Shown here: piece after piece, positions 47,849-60,324 of the stretch
Layout: every line of letters begins with the position of its first letter
How positions within the stretch are numbered: position 1 is the first letter of the stretch
Origin: Sciurus carolinensis
Lineage: Eukaryota; Chordata; Mammalia; Rodentia; Sciuridae
DNA length: 64,000 bases
Reading direction: 5' to 3'
NCBI RefSeq assembly: GCF_902686445.1
Contig: NC_062221.1
Location: 34,426,575 to 34,490,574, forward strand
The notes under the pieces: model-generated
Database searches by the model: none
Told to the model about the DNA's origin: nothing
The model's input: the letters and a program-made list of their open reading frames with translations, nothing else
Position numbers and translations under genes: made by a program

Positions 47849-47961
47849 GGACATATAATGGGGGGTGGGACGGGCTAGCATTAGGTTTAGGGTTAGTTTT
47901 AGAGTTAGGCTAAGGAGAGCAGTAAGAATGAAGGAAAGAAGGACTGTGTAGAGGGAAAAGA

Positions 47962-47998
47962 GGGGTGGGAGGGGTGGGAGGGGTGGGAGGGGTGGGGG
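47962..47998 (+). repeat. G-run tract in the L1 3' UTR
   Basis: Four units of ggggtggga follow one another, ending in ggggg. At least four runs of three or more G separated by one base could fold into a G-quadruplex. A telomere-like phrase (ttaggtttagggttag, 47881-47896) lies 70 bases upstream. Confidence 0.9.
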
Positions 47999-48073
47999 AG
48001 AGGGGAAAAATATAATAAACATCATTACCCTATGTAAACGTAAAAAAATTAAAAAAAAATAAAAAAAAAAAAA

Positions 48074-48764
48074 TTTAGAGCAGTTAGTATTTAAACCAGT
48101 ATACTCAACTAGCTTTGTGGAAAAAAAACAGAACCACGGAATTAGAAATGAATTAGTGTTCATTTTCACAATTTTATTTTAATTTGAAAAAGACACATTT
48201 TATATAATAAAGGATACATACAAATATAATTTTTTCTTCGATGATTTAAACATCCATCCATTCACATTTGTCCCTGAAATTTTGCTTTCATATTGTGCTA
48301 AATATGATTTGAAATGCATAGAGAATTACTGATTCTGCTTTCTGCTAACCAAGGAAGCCACCGTCTAGAACTTTCAGTGTCTTCTCAGCTATAATTAGTA
48401 AAATGAAGCAAGTTTATATAATTTATTAACTGTAGGTTTTATGCTCAATTTTTATATTCAGTTACTTTGCAGAAGCCCATCTGCCCTTTCCTACTACTTT
48501 GTCTAAATATGTGTTGGTTGCATTATTGTTTGCTCTTCTTGCATAATTTATAATGTAAAATAACACAAATATCACATGAGGTACCTCTATGATTTAGCAA
48601 CTTATTGCTTTGAGAAATATTCTATTTTGTTTCTCAAAGATGAGTATTCCAGTTAAAGCCTTAAAAAGAAAAAGTTGAGGGTCTAGAGGAACCCAGGAAT
48701 CTAGAGTTTGTAAAGGCAGATTATAACTGAAAGAGATATGAGCAGAGAAAGAGCTCTAGTCAAC
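48074..48764. other. AT-rich spacer, no recognised feature
   Basis: Nothing is recognised. The antisense 127-codon frame at 47786-48169 is the reverse of the L1 3' UTR and tail. Confidence 0.5.
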
Positions 48765-49020
48765 TGTGGCAGGTTCCCCCCTCAAACACCCAGACAATAA
48801 TATTTGATCATGAATTCAAGGAATTTATTCAAGGCTAGGAAAGAAGAAAACCTAGGAAAGATTAAGCAGTACTCAGAGCCTTCAGAGTACTAGGAACAGC
48901 ACAAATTCCCATAAACCAACTGCAAATTTCTTAACGCATGGGGCACACAGGGTGGAGGACTCAGAAGACTATTTTGTAAGGAATATGGAACAAGTAACTC
49001 TTAAATAAAATCTGCATGTG
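48765..49020 (-). repeat. LTR-like segment, antisense (uncertain)
   Basis: The plus strand starts TGTGGCAGGTTCCCCCC; on the minus strand gaataaattccttgaattc looks like a polyadenylation region about 75 bases before the end. The other end is not visible, so this may be a truncated LTR or something else. Confidence 0.35.
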
Positions 49021-49896
49021 TCTTTTCTAAAAAATTCTTAAAATGAGACCTCTGAAACAATAATTTTCAATTAACTAAGATGTTTTCCAGAACAAAATTA
49101 AAGAATATTTATGAACTACTAACTGTTGGCATGATTTGAAATGCTGCAATTTCTAACCTCAGATAAAAAATTATGAGGCATGTTTAAAAAGGAAAATATG
49201 AATGAAAACACAATTTATAAAAATGTCATGAGAAACCCATGAAGCTTTATTCAGAGGCAAAGATTTGTAGTACTAAATGCCTTGATTGGAAAGAAGTAAT
49301 AGAAGAATGGTTTCAAATCAATGGACTGTGTTTCTGCTAAATAATTCCTGAGGGGTTGGGGGGAAAGGGAGAGAGAAAAAGAGAAACAGAGAACACATTC
49401 AAAATAAGGGGAAAAAAGACCTGAACAGAAATTAATGCATTAGAAAGTAAAATAAAACAATTGAGAAAATATTAAAATCTAGAAGTATTTTCAATGGCAA
49501 TATAAAATAATTGATAAACTTCTGGTAAGAGTAATAAAAACATTACAGCAATGACAAAGATGCAATACCAAGAAGAGAGATGAAATCATTATAGATACTA
49601 CAGATAGTAAAATGAAAATAAGGAAATATGAAAAACTACATGTGAATAAATTATACAACCTTATGAAACAGATATGATTCCTGAAACCAAATATCCAAGC
49701 TCATTCAAAAAGAAATAATATGAATCAATCTCTATCATCTAGTGAAAACAAATTTGGTGAATTCTAACAGGTATTTATGAAAGATATTATCAGTGCTAAA
49801 ACTTTTTTCCCTAGAAAATTTGAAGAACATAGAATATATTCATCTCATTCTGAGACTATTTTATGACTCATTATTTCATAAACAAACAGATAAGGA
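49021..49896. other. AT-rich spacer, no recognised feature
   Basis: A short purine-rich patch (49356-49398) is all that stands out. Confidence 0.5.
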
Positions 49897-50392
49897 TGTT
49901 GCAGGAAACAGACTGGTCAAGAAGCAGCAAGCTGCACTCCGAAAGGAGAACTCTAAACTTTATTTTATACCTGTAGGCCCAGAGGAATAAGAACCTCCAA
50001 ATTCTGAGCACTGATCCACAGTTTCTCACAATATTTATAAGTTATTTGAAGTCGTTTTAGACCCTTCCTATCACTGGGGTCTTTTCCTCTTTTTAAAAAA
50101 AATTCCTAATCTGTGTAACTGAAGACCTTGTGCAGGGTCTCTAACAAGAACCAGATAAGAAGAAATGGCTCTTTCACAGGCATCTGTTACATTTTAAGAG
50201 AGAGCAGTCAGACTCTAAGGGCAGTTATTTACAATCCAAAAGGTAGGGACCCATGGTTAATTAGGCTTCCTGGAGAAAGGCTGAGAGAGGGGAGCAGAAC
50301 TGACCCCTTCCCCAGGCATTGGTTTTTAACTTCATTTCACAGCCAGGCCTGGTTTTGCCATCGCAAGGACATTAAAAGTAACAAAAGCCACA
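49897..50392 (-). mobile_element. Probable solo LTR, antisense (ERVK-like style)
   Basis: On the minus strand this reads from TGTGGCTTTTGTTAC to CTGTTTCCTGCAACA, about 496 bp. ggtataaaataaagtttaga gives a polyadenylation signal about 70 bases before the end, and cttataaata upstream could be a TATA box. The block is clearly less AT-rich than its flanks. No target-site duplication was found, so the 5' end is provisional. The frame at 50128-50397 is chance. Confidence 0.6.
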
Positions 50393-50574
50393 ATTAAAAC
50401 AAACAAACAAACAAAAAAAAACCCACATGGGTATGGATATATAATTTTCTAAAACAATTTGCAAATTAAATGCAAAAATTATGGCTAATTGGAATAGTGG
50501 AATATATGCCAAGAAAACAAGGTTAGTTTACTACTGTAAACTCAATAATGCAAAGTTAGTTTAATACTGTAAAC

Positions 50575-50790
50575 TGAAAAAATGTCAGAACAGAAACTCT
50601 CATTCCTTACCAGTGGGAATGCAAAATGGTAAAACTATTTTGGAAGGTTTGGAAGTTTCTTATAGAGATAAACATAATCTTATATGATGAAGCAATTGCT
50701 CCACTAAGTTTTTGCCAAATGACTTGAAAACTTAGACTATACAAAATATTACTTGCATGCTTATACATTATGACATTAATAATTTAGATA
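50575..50790 (+). mobile_element. Old L1 fragment
   Basis: The text ccagtgggaatgcaaaatgg, tattttggaaggtttggaag matches the L1 ORF2 region around the cysteine motif in sense orientation, heavily decayed. An AAAC tract just upstream (50397-50416) may belong to another element. Confidence 0.6.
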
Positions 50791-51785
50791 ATCACATAGA
50801 TATTTACAAGAAGATTGAAGTAAATTAATGTATGCAAATTGTAAAAAAATAGGAAATAAAGGAAAATCCAATAAATAATGTGCACTGAAAAAATAAACTA
50901 ATTTTATTATATGAGATTATATAAAATCTTCTTAAGAAAAGTATTGGTAGAAAAGTAAGTTAAGTAATTTTGGAAATGAGTGAAATATGTAGCATTAAAG
51001 GTAGAAGAAATGGTACACAATTTCTGTTATATAGTATGCATTATATCATGTATTATTTTAAAACAAATAAATTAAAAAATAACTTTTCTACAATCATGCA
51101 TTAGATTGTCACCATTTTTTCATATCTAAGTCTATATCGCCCTGTCTACCTTTGTAGATGGAAAGATTTTACAGGAGAAATGGGGAAAGCCCAAGATGCA
51201 TATAATATAATGAAATATTTGTAGTTTATAATAAAAAAGTACCAAATATGAGTTATTGAAACAGAAAGCACCTAGCAATTAAATGTAGTTGCAAACAAAA
51301 AACATAAAATTATTTGTAAAATAGTTATAATACTGAGGAATGTGCTCTCTCAAAGTATATGCAAACAGTGCAAATTACTTTTCGCATGAAGTGAAACAGA
51401 AAAAATACTATTTTCATATTAATATGCACAGAATGATTTAAAGACACATAAATATCTGTTAAATAAAAAATAAATTAATATTAGAAATTCTCATTCTCAT
51501 TTCTGGATGTTTGTGTATTTATAAATAGACCAGCAACTCTTGGTTTTGCTCTTCTTGCTTGAGAAATATTGAGGACTTGAGAGAATATAGGCATGATGTA
51601 CTGCACTTAAGCGTAATCCAGTACTTTTTTTGTTAATCATATTGGGTTAATTTCATGAGGGAGGATGTTTTAAATGAGCTGTCTTATGTAATTCTGCAAC
51701 TTCAAAATTTTAGTTTGAAAATTTGAGTTGGATGCATGACTTCAATAGTCTTGAAGAGTCAATTGTAATACCACCTCTGTTTTAT
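50791..51785. other. AT-rich spacer, no recognised feature
   Basis: Nothing is recognised. Confidence 0.5.
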
Positions 51786-52070
51786 CTTCCTAAATTTTTT
51801 TTATTCACAATATATATACACATATGCATTAAACATATTATATATGTATATATATAGTTTTGTTAACATATTCATTGTACATATTAATGGGATTTATTGT
51901 GATGCTTCCATTTGTGCATGCAGCGGGCATTGATCATATTCAACTACCTTGTTCCCCACATCTCAGCACCTTTTCCTGTCCCCAGTACTTGTAATTCTAC
52001 TTTCAGATCAATTCTTTTTATTTTCTACATATGAGAGAACATGTACTACCTGCATTTTTTAATCCAGCTT
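51786..52070 (-). mobile_element. L1 3'-end fragment, antisense
   Basis: The text cattgtacatattaatggga, gatgcttccatttgtgcatg and tacatatgagagaacatgta is typical of reverse-complement L1 3' UTR sequence. There is no coding part. Confidence 0.6.
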
Positions 52071-55000
52071 AACAGTGATGCTTCCTCACTCTTAAAACTG
52101 ATTGAAACTTTATTCCCTCAAGAATCATAATGATGATGCAGATTATTTTATTGAGTTGCTAATCTTTTTTGTAATATTATATAATATTTACTTTATTCCT
52201 CATACTAAGGAATGAGATATACATATTTTTGTGGTAGAGAATAATTTATTAATTGTATCCTCCCAAAGACATCAAACAAATAATCCCTGCCTTGCTTCAG
52301 TACTTAACATGTGGTTTGTGCAGAATGGAAGTTCAACATAATTTCTAAATGTTGAATGAATAAATACCCCAATGGGAGAAAATGTGCCTGGTATTCTGAG
52401 AATTTTTTTGCCACTTGTTTTTTTGTTTGTGTGTTTTGTTGTGTTTCCCTGAAACCTCTAGGTGCATCTTTTCCTAGACTTAAAAGCTGCAAGGGAAAAG
52501 CAGTTCTGGCATTCTTTTGACTCTACAGCCCTGCATTCAAAAGAACTTGCTTAAAATGTGATAATGTGATGTATGATGGGAAGCTCAAAAAGAGCCATTA
52601 TGTGTCATTTGCTATAAAATCACTATTGTTCCTGGGCTGCTGCATGATGCCATTTTAGACAGGCTCTTAAATATCTGGGGGTTGGGGATAAGGGCATTTG
52701 TATCCTTGTTGATAAGAATAAAATATTTAGGATTGTGTCCATGTGTCATTGACTGACAATTAAATTTAAATTCAAATTAGCTGGCATTGGAGGTTTATTT
52801 TCCCCATGGTCATATATTATTATAACCATTCACATTATCTTTATTAGATTTGTTCTCTTGCTCTATCATTGTGAAAAATGGAGTTTGTAAGGTAGTTTTC
52901 TTTAAAGGTGGTGCTGCCTTTATCTGTAAAAATTCTGAGATGATTGAAAATATAGTACCTAACAATTTCATCCTTTGCATAAAATACATTTGAGTTCAAG
53001 AGTAAATGTATTCTTAAGAACAAATATATGAAGTACATAAAGTCTCTGTATTCACACAGTTGTACAGATATATGAGTAAATCGCTTTAGTTCAGCAAACA
53101 TGAAATCCATCCAAGGATTATATCCTCTGATTTTAAAAATGCATCTCATTCTGAACACAATTTGAAATATAGCAGCTATCATATATATTCTATGTATTTT
53201 CCTAGTGATCACCAATGCACCAGGATTATGGGAGTATCATACTTTTTAATTTGCAGAATTTATATCAGTCATGAAGAAATGAATGTGTCTATAGTGTAGA
53301 AGAAATATCTTTCAACCCTGACATCTACAGGTACAAAAAGTATAGGCTGTTACTTATGAAAGTTTTCCCTGTGCACTTTTTTCTTTGTTTGATAAGTACT
53401 TGTTTTGGATATATAACAAATATTTTAGGTATTAGAACTGTTTTGCCTTCAAAGAGTTCATAGTGTTAAAAACTATGCACAGAGTCCTGTAAAATTCAGA
53501 AATAAATTTTACATGCATTTTTCAGTTTTATTGCCAATTACAGAGGGATATTGTTTCTATATAAAAGGAACCAAAATCACCATGTTTCAATGAGAAGTAA
53601 TTGAAATAAAACAACATAAATATGTACCTCATAAAATTTGATACAGAACTCTAGTATGTTAGATTATATTATAGTGTTATTATCTCCAATGACTAACCAA
53701 GTTTTGAACTAGTATCCTATCTAAGGCAATACGTTCTGGAAAAGAGTGTATAAAATATTTTACTGCAACTTCAATCTGTATTTTCCAAACTAATCTGAAA
53801 GAGGAAAATAGAACGTTTGAGAAATTTCTTCTTCCTTACTCAACAATATTCACTCTGATTTCTAATCAACAAAGGGGCTTCAGTTCTGCATGCCACTGGC
53901 ACCTCAATGACTTCACTATTCAGCAGATCCCTTGGAAAACATCTGTTTTGTTCTTGTATCCACCTATTTTTTTTTTTGTCATATTTGTCATTTAGCTCCT
54001 TCAGATTTATTAGATCCTACAGTAAAAAAAAAGGGAAACAGCGATTTTCAGAGTATTCTATCTACAGTATGTGATAACTGTAGATAATTAAATCTTTCAC
54101 ACTGATCAGTTAAGCACTTCTATGGGTGTCTCCTACTTGATATCATGCTAAAAGAGACTCATAGTTATGGTTTTATCAAAAATGCATAAATCACTTAGAG
54201 ATTTCAGCAGGAACTAATTTAATATTTTAAATTAGATGCTTTTTACTTCATTTGAATGTGTCAAAAATATACTGACTTTCAGGAAATCATGAAGGATCGG
54301 CCTATGATAGGCATGAACTTGTCAGAAAATTTAATGCAAAAAACTGCATTTGCCATTTGCACCTGGGTCTGTCTTCTCTGCTAAGGAAAAACAATGTGTT
54401 CTCCCTGTTCTTTGATCTAAATCTAGCCACTCTCTCAAGGGTATGGGATTCGAAAGGGCTTATTAGAAGGCTGGCATAATTGGAACCATTTTAGAGATGT
54501 TTACCATAGTTTTTTCAGGGCAGTTTTTAGGCAATTCCATTCATTATTTCTTACTTGCAACTAGAATTGCAGTCACACATTTTAAACTGGATTTTTGTTT
54601 TTGATATTTATACGCAAATTCAGCTATCTAATACATTTGAGAGAGGATTATTTAGAGTCATAAGTAGTTTGTTGATGCTACTCAATTGTAACTAAAATGT
54701 CTTATTCCTAGTAAGCTGGACTTCCTCAGGGCTGTGAACATTGTACTCAAGGACACCTGTAACCACAGTAAAACCTTTAGATGGCTGCACCACGTTTTCC
54801 TTGAACTGCTCAGAGATGATTGAAAATGGTTTTCAGATATGCTTCCAGTTTCTGCTCTGATACATAAGGTGTTTTGAAATCATCACTCTGTCCTCACAAC
54901 TAATGAAAAGTTAAATAAATGGAGAAAATCAGTTCTTAGAGTTTTCAGAGAGATCTGGGGACAAAGAAGCAGTTTATAACAAAACTACTAAGTATATTGT

Positions 55001-56690
55001 GATAGTTCTAAGGCAAAGTGAGATAAAGGTAATCATTCCAATTATGTGGTTAAAGGGATAAAAAACAAGAAGTAGCCCTTAAATAACAAAGGAAGAATCG
55101 ATTATGGTCTATTGATCTTATCTTGTTCAGTCTTTTGAAGGGCTATACATGTGTAATTATTAGAAATAAGTAGTTATAAACCCTTGGATAATACAAAAAA
55201 TGGATTTGTAGTTAAAAACATTTCACAGAAATCTGGATTCAGATGGCATCATTTGTGAATTCTGTTCAGTCTTTGTTAAAGAAATAATCTGAGTGATAAA
55301 TATTCTTTCTAGAAAATTAAAGAAGGTATAATACTTTCCAATTCGTTCTGAGACTAATGATTCATTAATGTAAAAATAATCTTTTTGATGAATGAGTGAT
55401 AATCTTTCTTCAGGTTCTTTATTGATACAGCTTTCCCAGTATACCTACGTTTGTTTGATAATGTTAAAAGCAGACCAAAGGATTTTTGTTGGGGGAGAAT
55501 TTGAATCATGAAAAACTATACTGCTTCAAGGCCACAAGTTGACAGTATTGGAAGTTGCACATACCAATATTTCAGAAATGCTTGTTTACCTTTGACTCTC
55601 TACTTACATTTCTGGATTGTATGGTCAAAATTTTATAACACAATTTCACATTATATGCTTTAAATTATTGTAATTGTTCAATTTTTTTCTCAAATTTACA
55701 TCATTTCCTACCAAACAAGACTGATATGATTTTTCCTAAAATACACAAGATAGCAGACTTAAAGCAACTAAAAAGCAAAAATCCTGACATGAACTAATGG
55801 AATGTGTTGCAGAACGTGTATGAGATAACATGTACCTACGTAAAAGTTAAATACCTCAAAAGAATTACCTGAAACTACTAATAATAACACTTAAAATATA
55901 AGCTCTTTGGCATTTTCCTAGAATCTATTATTCAGTAGATATTTGATAATTATGGTATTTATAAATTCCATACTTTTTATTCATTACTATGATGAATAAA
56001 TTTCATAGGTACTTGAAAAAGAAATGATACAGTATAGTTAATAAAGAATTGCCTGATTTTGAATATTGCATTAGTAGCATTAACCTCCAAACATCTCATT
56101 TGTGGTGCTAAAAATTTAATACATTTTAGTTTAGAAATCATATAATTTTCCACATATGTATTTTTACCAATATAATTAATATATAAATGATCATAGTTAT
56201 ATAATAATGAAATTAAAAATGACAGTAACATCTGATTTTTAAAATTAGTGGATAGGAGATATGATTATGAGCAGATAGTTCATACAGATAAGATTAAACA
56301 TGCTTGCCATTATAGTTTAGTTAGCATCCTGGAAGCATCTTCTTAAAAATGTGATGGTTTTACCAGTTCTTTCTTCAAACTATACAAGAATTTCCTCATT
56401 TAACTTGGATATTTGTGTACTGCAAAAAAATAAGCAACCATGAGAAGTATTTTTTTTGCAATTATTATTTCCTCTGAAGACTCTTTTCATCAAAAGAAAC
56501 TCCATGTAGTAGAAACAGTAATAATTCTAGAAAGAGCATACAAAGGAAAGGCTAGAAAACATTTATGGAATAAAAGTCATTGGTCAAACAATGGTCATCA
56601 ACTTCACGTGACCTGAAATGAAATGTTGGATTTCCAACTATTGACTAAGTGATAACACTGAGCCTCTGGTTTCTTAAAATCAAAATGGAG
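52071..56690. other. AT-rich spacer, no recognised gene
   Basis: The largest frame is antisense 52844-53215 (123 codons) without a recognisable domain, signal peptide or codon pattern. Antisense 55977-56231 (84 codons) is similar. The stretch 54400-54900 is slightly less AT-rich and could hold conserved non-coding sequence, which cannot be judged from one genome. Confidence 0.4.
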
Positions 56691-56691
56691 G

Positions 56692-56778
56692 ACTGGAGCT
56701 GGGACTCAGTGGTAGAGCACTGACCTGGATGTGAGCAGTCCTTGGTTTGAATTCCTCTATGGCAGAAAAATTTAAAAG
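56692..56778 (+). mobile_element. ID SINE, diverged
   Basis: The core gagctgggactcagtggtag to tttgaattcctctatggcag resembles ID, with decayed boxes and a short A-rich tail. Confidence 0.75.
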
Positions 56779-57479
56779 GTAAACAGAAAAGATAATCATC
56801 CTACTATATGAGTTTTTTGAAAATTGAAAGTGGTTATATTGATTTTGTAATGTGGCACCTTGTTAACATGCATTCTTACATAGGCACACAGCTATGTGGA
56901 AACATATTTAGCATGCCTCAACATGAGACGTTTCTAATATTCTGTTCCTCTTAAATTTATTAATTTTTCATCTGTATTTGGATTAAATAATTTTCCTAAG
57001 TTAAAAATAAGTAACTACAAAGAAACCGACATTTGCTTTTCAGATACCCTAGTGGTCTCTGCATAAGAAGACATTATTTCAGGATTTTTAAAATTCTACA
57101 TTTTCTATTATATTTCTTTGAATTTAAACCCTACATTGCTTTCTTTATGTCAATTTAATTCTAAATATGGGGTAAAGAAGAAACCACATCCTGAAAATGA
57201 ACAATAAAATGACATGAAGACACCAAATCATTGCTGAGAGGGAAACATTATGTACCTTTTATAAAGTACATGAAAAAGGAAAAAATGGTTTAAATATTGG
57301 GAACAAGTTTTCATGTCAGGAAAGTAGGAAAAGCAAAGGACATTTAAAAAAAGCAGAACAAAAGGAAGGATAAATCTATCAGCAATAATTAAAATAGAAG
57401 GCAAGTAAATAACAAAACAATAAGTAAGAAGAAAAATATTTTTGGAAACAACATTACATTCCTAGACCTATATTAACCC
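56779..57479. other. AT-rich spacer, no recognised feature
   Basis: Nothing is recognised. Confidence 0.5.
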
Positions 57480-57900
57480 ATTGTAATTTTCTTTCATTGT
57501 TGTTTATTGCATAAAACTGAATATATAACCACCTTAACAGCAAGAAATCCATTCCTATTTGTGTATCTAGGAAAAGTACAACTATCAACCAAAAGTCATG
57601 TGCAAGAATATTCATAGAAACTTTAGTTATACAAGATATGGAAACTAAAAATTTGTACTTAAATAACAATGCTTTAATAATTATGAGATATTGCTGGAAT
57701 AGAATACCTCCCAACAATAAAAATCAAGAGCTACAGCTATAAACAATATAGACAAATCTCATCCATATTTTGTTGGACAAAAGAAGTCAGGAACTAATTA
57801 GAACATTATTACTGGCATAGTTCAATTTTATCATGTTTGAGGGTAGATTTACCTAGCCAATAGAAACCAGAAGAAGGATAACATCTGGGGAAGTATTAAG
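57480..57900 (+). mobile_element. Old L1 fragment
   Basis: The text catgtgcaagaatattcata and gagatattgctggaatagaa matches the sense-strand L1 region just before the end of ORF2. It is heavily decayed; the antisense 87-codon frame at 57454-57717 is a shadow. Confidence 0.6.
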
Positions 57901-60324
57901 TGGGATGGAGTAAAAACAGGAATGTTCCTATGTGCTAGAAATATTTTATACTTTAACTTGTGGTTGTTTTATGGATGTGTGTGTTTGTGTGAATATATGC
58001 ATTTGTGCACAAGAGATGACATTGAGTTGTATTCCTAAGATAAATGAGCTAATATGGTTCATAGCATATGAACTATATGTAAGTGAAGTAGTGTGTATAT
58101 ACTTCATAAAAAGTATAGTAATGTTGCTAAAGTGTGCTATATTTCAATAGACAATGAAGAAGTCGCTTTAATCAGTTTACTAGAAGAAAAAAATTCACAA
58201 GTGCTCAGAAAAGAAATATAAATATGTATATGAAAAGGTGACCACATTTATTAATAGTAATATGAGCAATAAATGTGCATTTTCATCTTTACAAAGTGCT
58301 TAACAATATTAATGTCTATTTTTGAGGATTCAAGTCATCTGATGCACCACTGGCAGAATTATAAATTAATACAATTTTTCTGGAGTGCCTGCTATTATTA
58401 TGTGTGAAGAACAAAATGTGAATTTCTTAAAACACAAATACCATTTCTAAATATTAATCTTAAGGTAATAATGAAAACGGAGTGATCGTGTTTATGGTAA
58501 GGTTATTGTTTTTAATGAATACCAATAACAATAGAAAATTTTATTTAAAACATATTTGTGTAAAAACGGGATCTTATGTAAAAGGAAAACAATCTGCTTG
58601 TTCCAAATGAGAAAAGATAGTCTTGGTTCAGTAGTTTTTAACACTGTTACTCTATCTTTTCAGTTTCTTCACAACTCTTGAGATGAGCTAAGCAGGCAGG
58701 GGCTTATGAATATCTCTGTTTGCCTTGCATCTACGATTTTATTTGATTATTAGTTTATAATACCATTTTGGAAAATAAATGCAGTCAATTTCTTTTTCTA
58801 AATATGGCCTATTACTATACATCTTGTAATGTAGACTAGGAAAAGTAAAGATGTCATAACCCTTTCTTAGGAGTTTTTTGTGTCTCTATGCCAAAATAGT
58901 TACAATTTTCAAGGCATTTGAAATAATATTTCCTTATCATCTAATATGCATATTATGAAGTTTTATGTTTGCATAATTATGTACAATATTAACTTCAAAT
59001 AATATCTCCCCTATGGACTTAATGCATATTCAAATATTCCTGATGTTTTACAGAAAATTAAAGGATAATTGTGAAATGATATGGAAACAATGACTTAAAA
59101 TTAAAAAGTTTTTCTAAGAACATTGAAGACTTTAATATTAAACCATGTATTGTGTTAGTTTAAACTCTGATATCATATTCTTAATTTTGTAAAAGTTGGT
59201 CCAAGGAGATTTTATCTGAGGAAAAAGGAGATATTTTGTAACAAAAAGATTAATTATGTAGTTATAATATTAAAACAGTGATAAAAAGATAATTCAGCAA
59301 ATTATTTGAATAAGGGATAATATAATGGGTAGTCTTCTAAAATCACATCCAGAATTACATATAATCATTTGAACTTCTGTTTAGATATTTTAAAGGTTAT
59401 AGCATCATTTTACAAATATTCAAATCTTGGGAAGAAAATAGAAATTCAAAATTATCATAAATGAGGTTGAGTTTATACTAGTATTGAAAATGTTTCAACT
59501 GAACACTTTTTCCCTTCTTCCTTCCTACTCTTTCTTCCTTTGTTTTATTTCTGTTCTTCTGGTATCATTTTATTGCTTCCTTCCTTCATTAATTGGAATG
59601 TTTATTCAGTGTAACATAAATATACCATGCTCATAAGATAGTTTTTGAAAAAAAAAGAAAAAACAACTTAAAAATTTTCTGGTATCTTTACCACTGTGAA
59701 ACAATTGCCCTTACCTAATATACTTCTGTTTTATAGCAGTGACTCATGTACCCACACATGCAGATATACAAAGTCATTCAACAAATGCTTGTTGGGTATC
59801 TACAAGCTACCACACACTCTTTTGGGATACAACAGAAAACAAATATCTCTCACATGTGGAGCTAACAGAGCAACAAATCATAAAGTACTGATGAACACAA
59901 CAAATGAGCTACTAAATATAGAATAAATTGGAAAGAAATACATGCTCAAGGAAGCAGGATAAGAGGAATTGGTAGCCCTGACAGGGGTTAGAGGATGTGG
60001 CAGCATTAACCAATAGTGAGGATACTTTTCACTGACAAAGTATGTTCTGAGGGAAGACTTAGGTGAAGGGAGAGGGACCTATTTGGTTATCTGGGAGAAA
60101 AGTGACACTGGCTGAGGGTATAAATAGAGTAATATCTAACAGTAATTTTCAACATAAATGGGAACAATGTTCTAGTAGAGGAATGTGTGAGGAGAATTTT
60201 AGGTGTGGACACAGGAGAGAAAATAGCTGGGAACTAGGTCATATAGGACATTTTAGGCAATTGTGAAGACATCACCTCTCTCAGTAAGTGGGGAGATATT
60301 GCAAGATTTTGAGATAAGAAATGA
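57901..60324. other. AT-rich spacer, no recognised gene
   Basis: Short L1-like text may persist at 58330-58450 but is too decayed to call. Frames at 57932-58150, 59696-59926 and 60063-60266 have no domain. Confidence 0.4.

Larger units (their letters stand above)
46685..48073 (+). mobile_element. 5'-truncated L1 with ORF2 C-terminus and full 3' UTR
   Basis: L1 sequence begins abruptly in ORF2 at 46685 and continues through the ORF2 stop (47848), a 3' UTR with a G-run block (47962-47998), AATAAA (48014-48019) and a poly(A)-rich tail to 48073. 5' truncation is normal for L1 insertion by target-primed reverse transcription. AAAATTT before the start (46679-46685 region) recurs at the end of the tail and may be the duplication, although the A-rich tail makes this ambiguous. 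The uninterrupted frame suggests a fairly recent insertion. Confidence 0.92.

Noticed and set aside
47881..47896. Interstitial telomere repeat
   Set aside because: Only two imperfect units, inside an L1 3' UTR; not a telomeric array.
47786..48169. 127-codon antisense frame
   Set aside because: It is the reverse strand of the L1 3' UTR and poly(A) tail; the proline/leucine runs come from the G-rich repeat.
52844..53215. 123-codon antisense frame
   Set aside because: No recognisable domain, signal or homologous family, no promoter or splice context; judged a chance frame.
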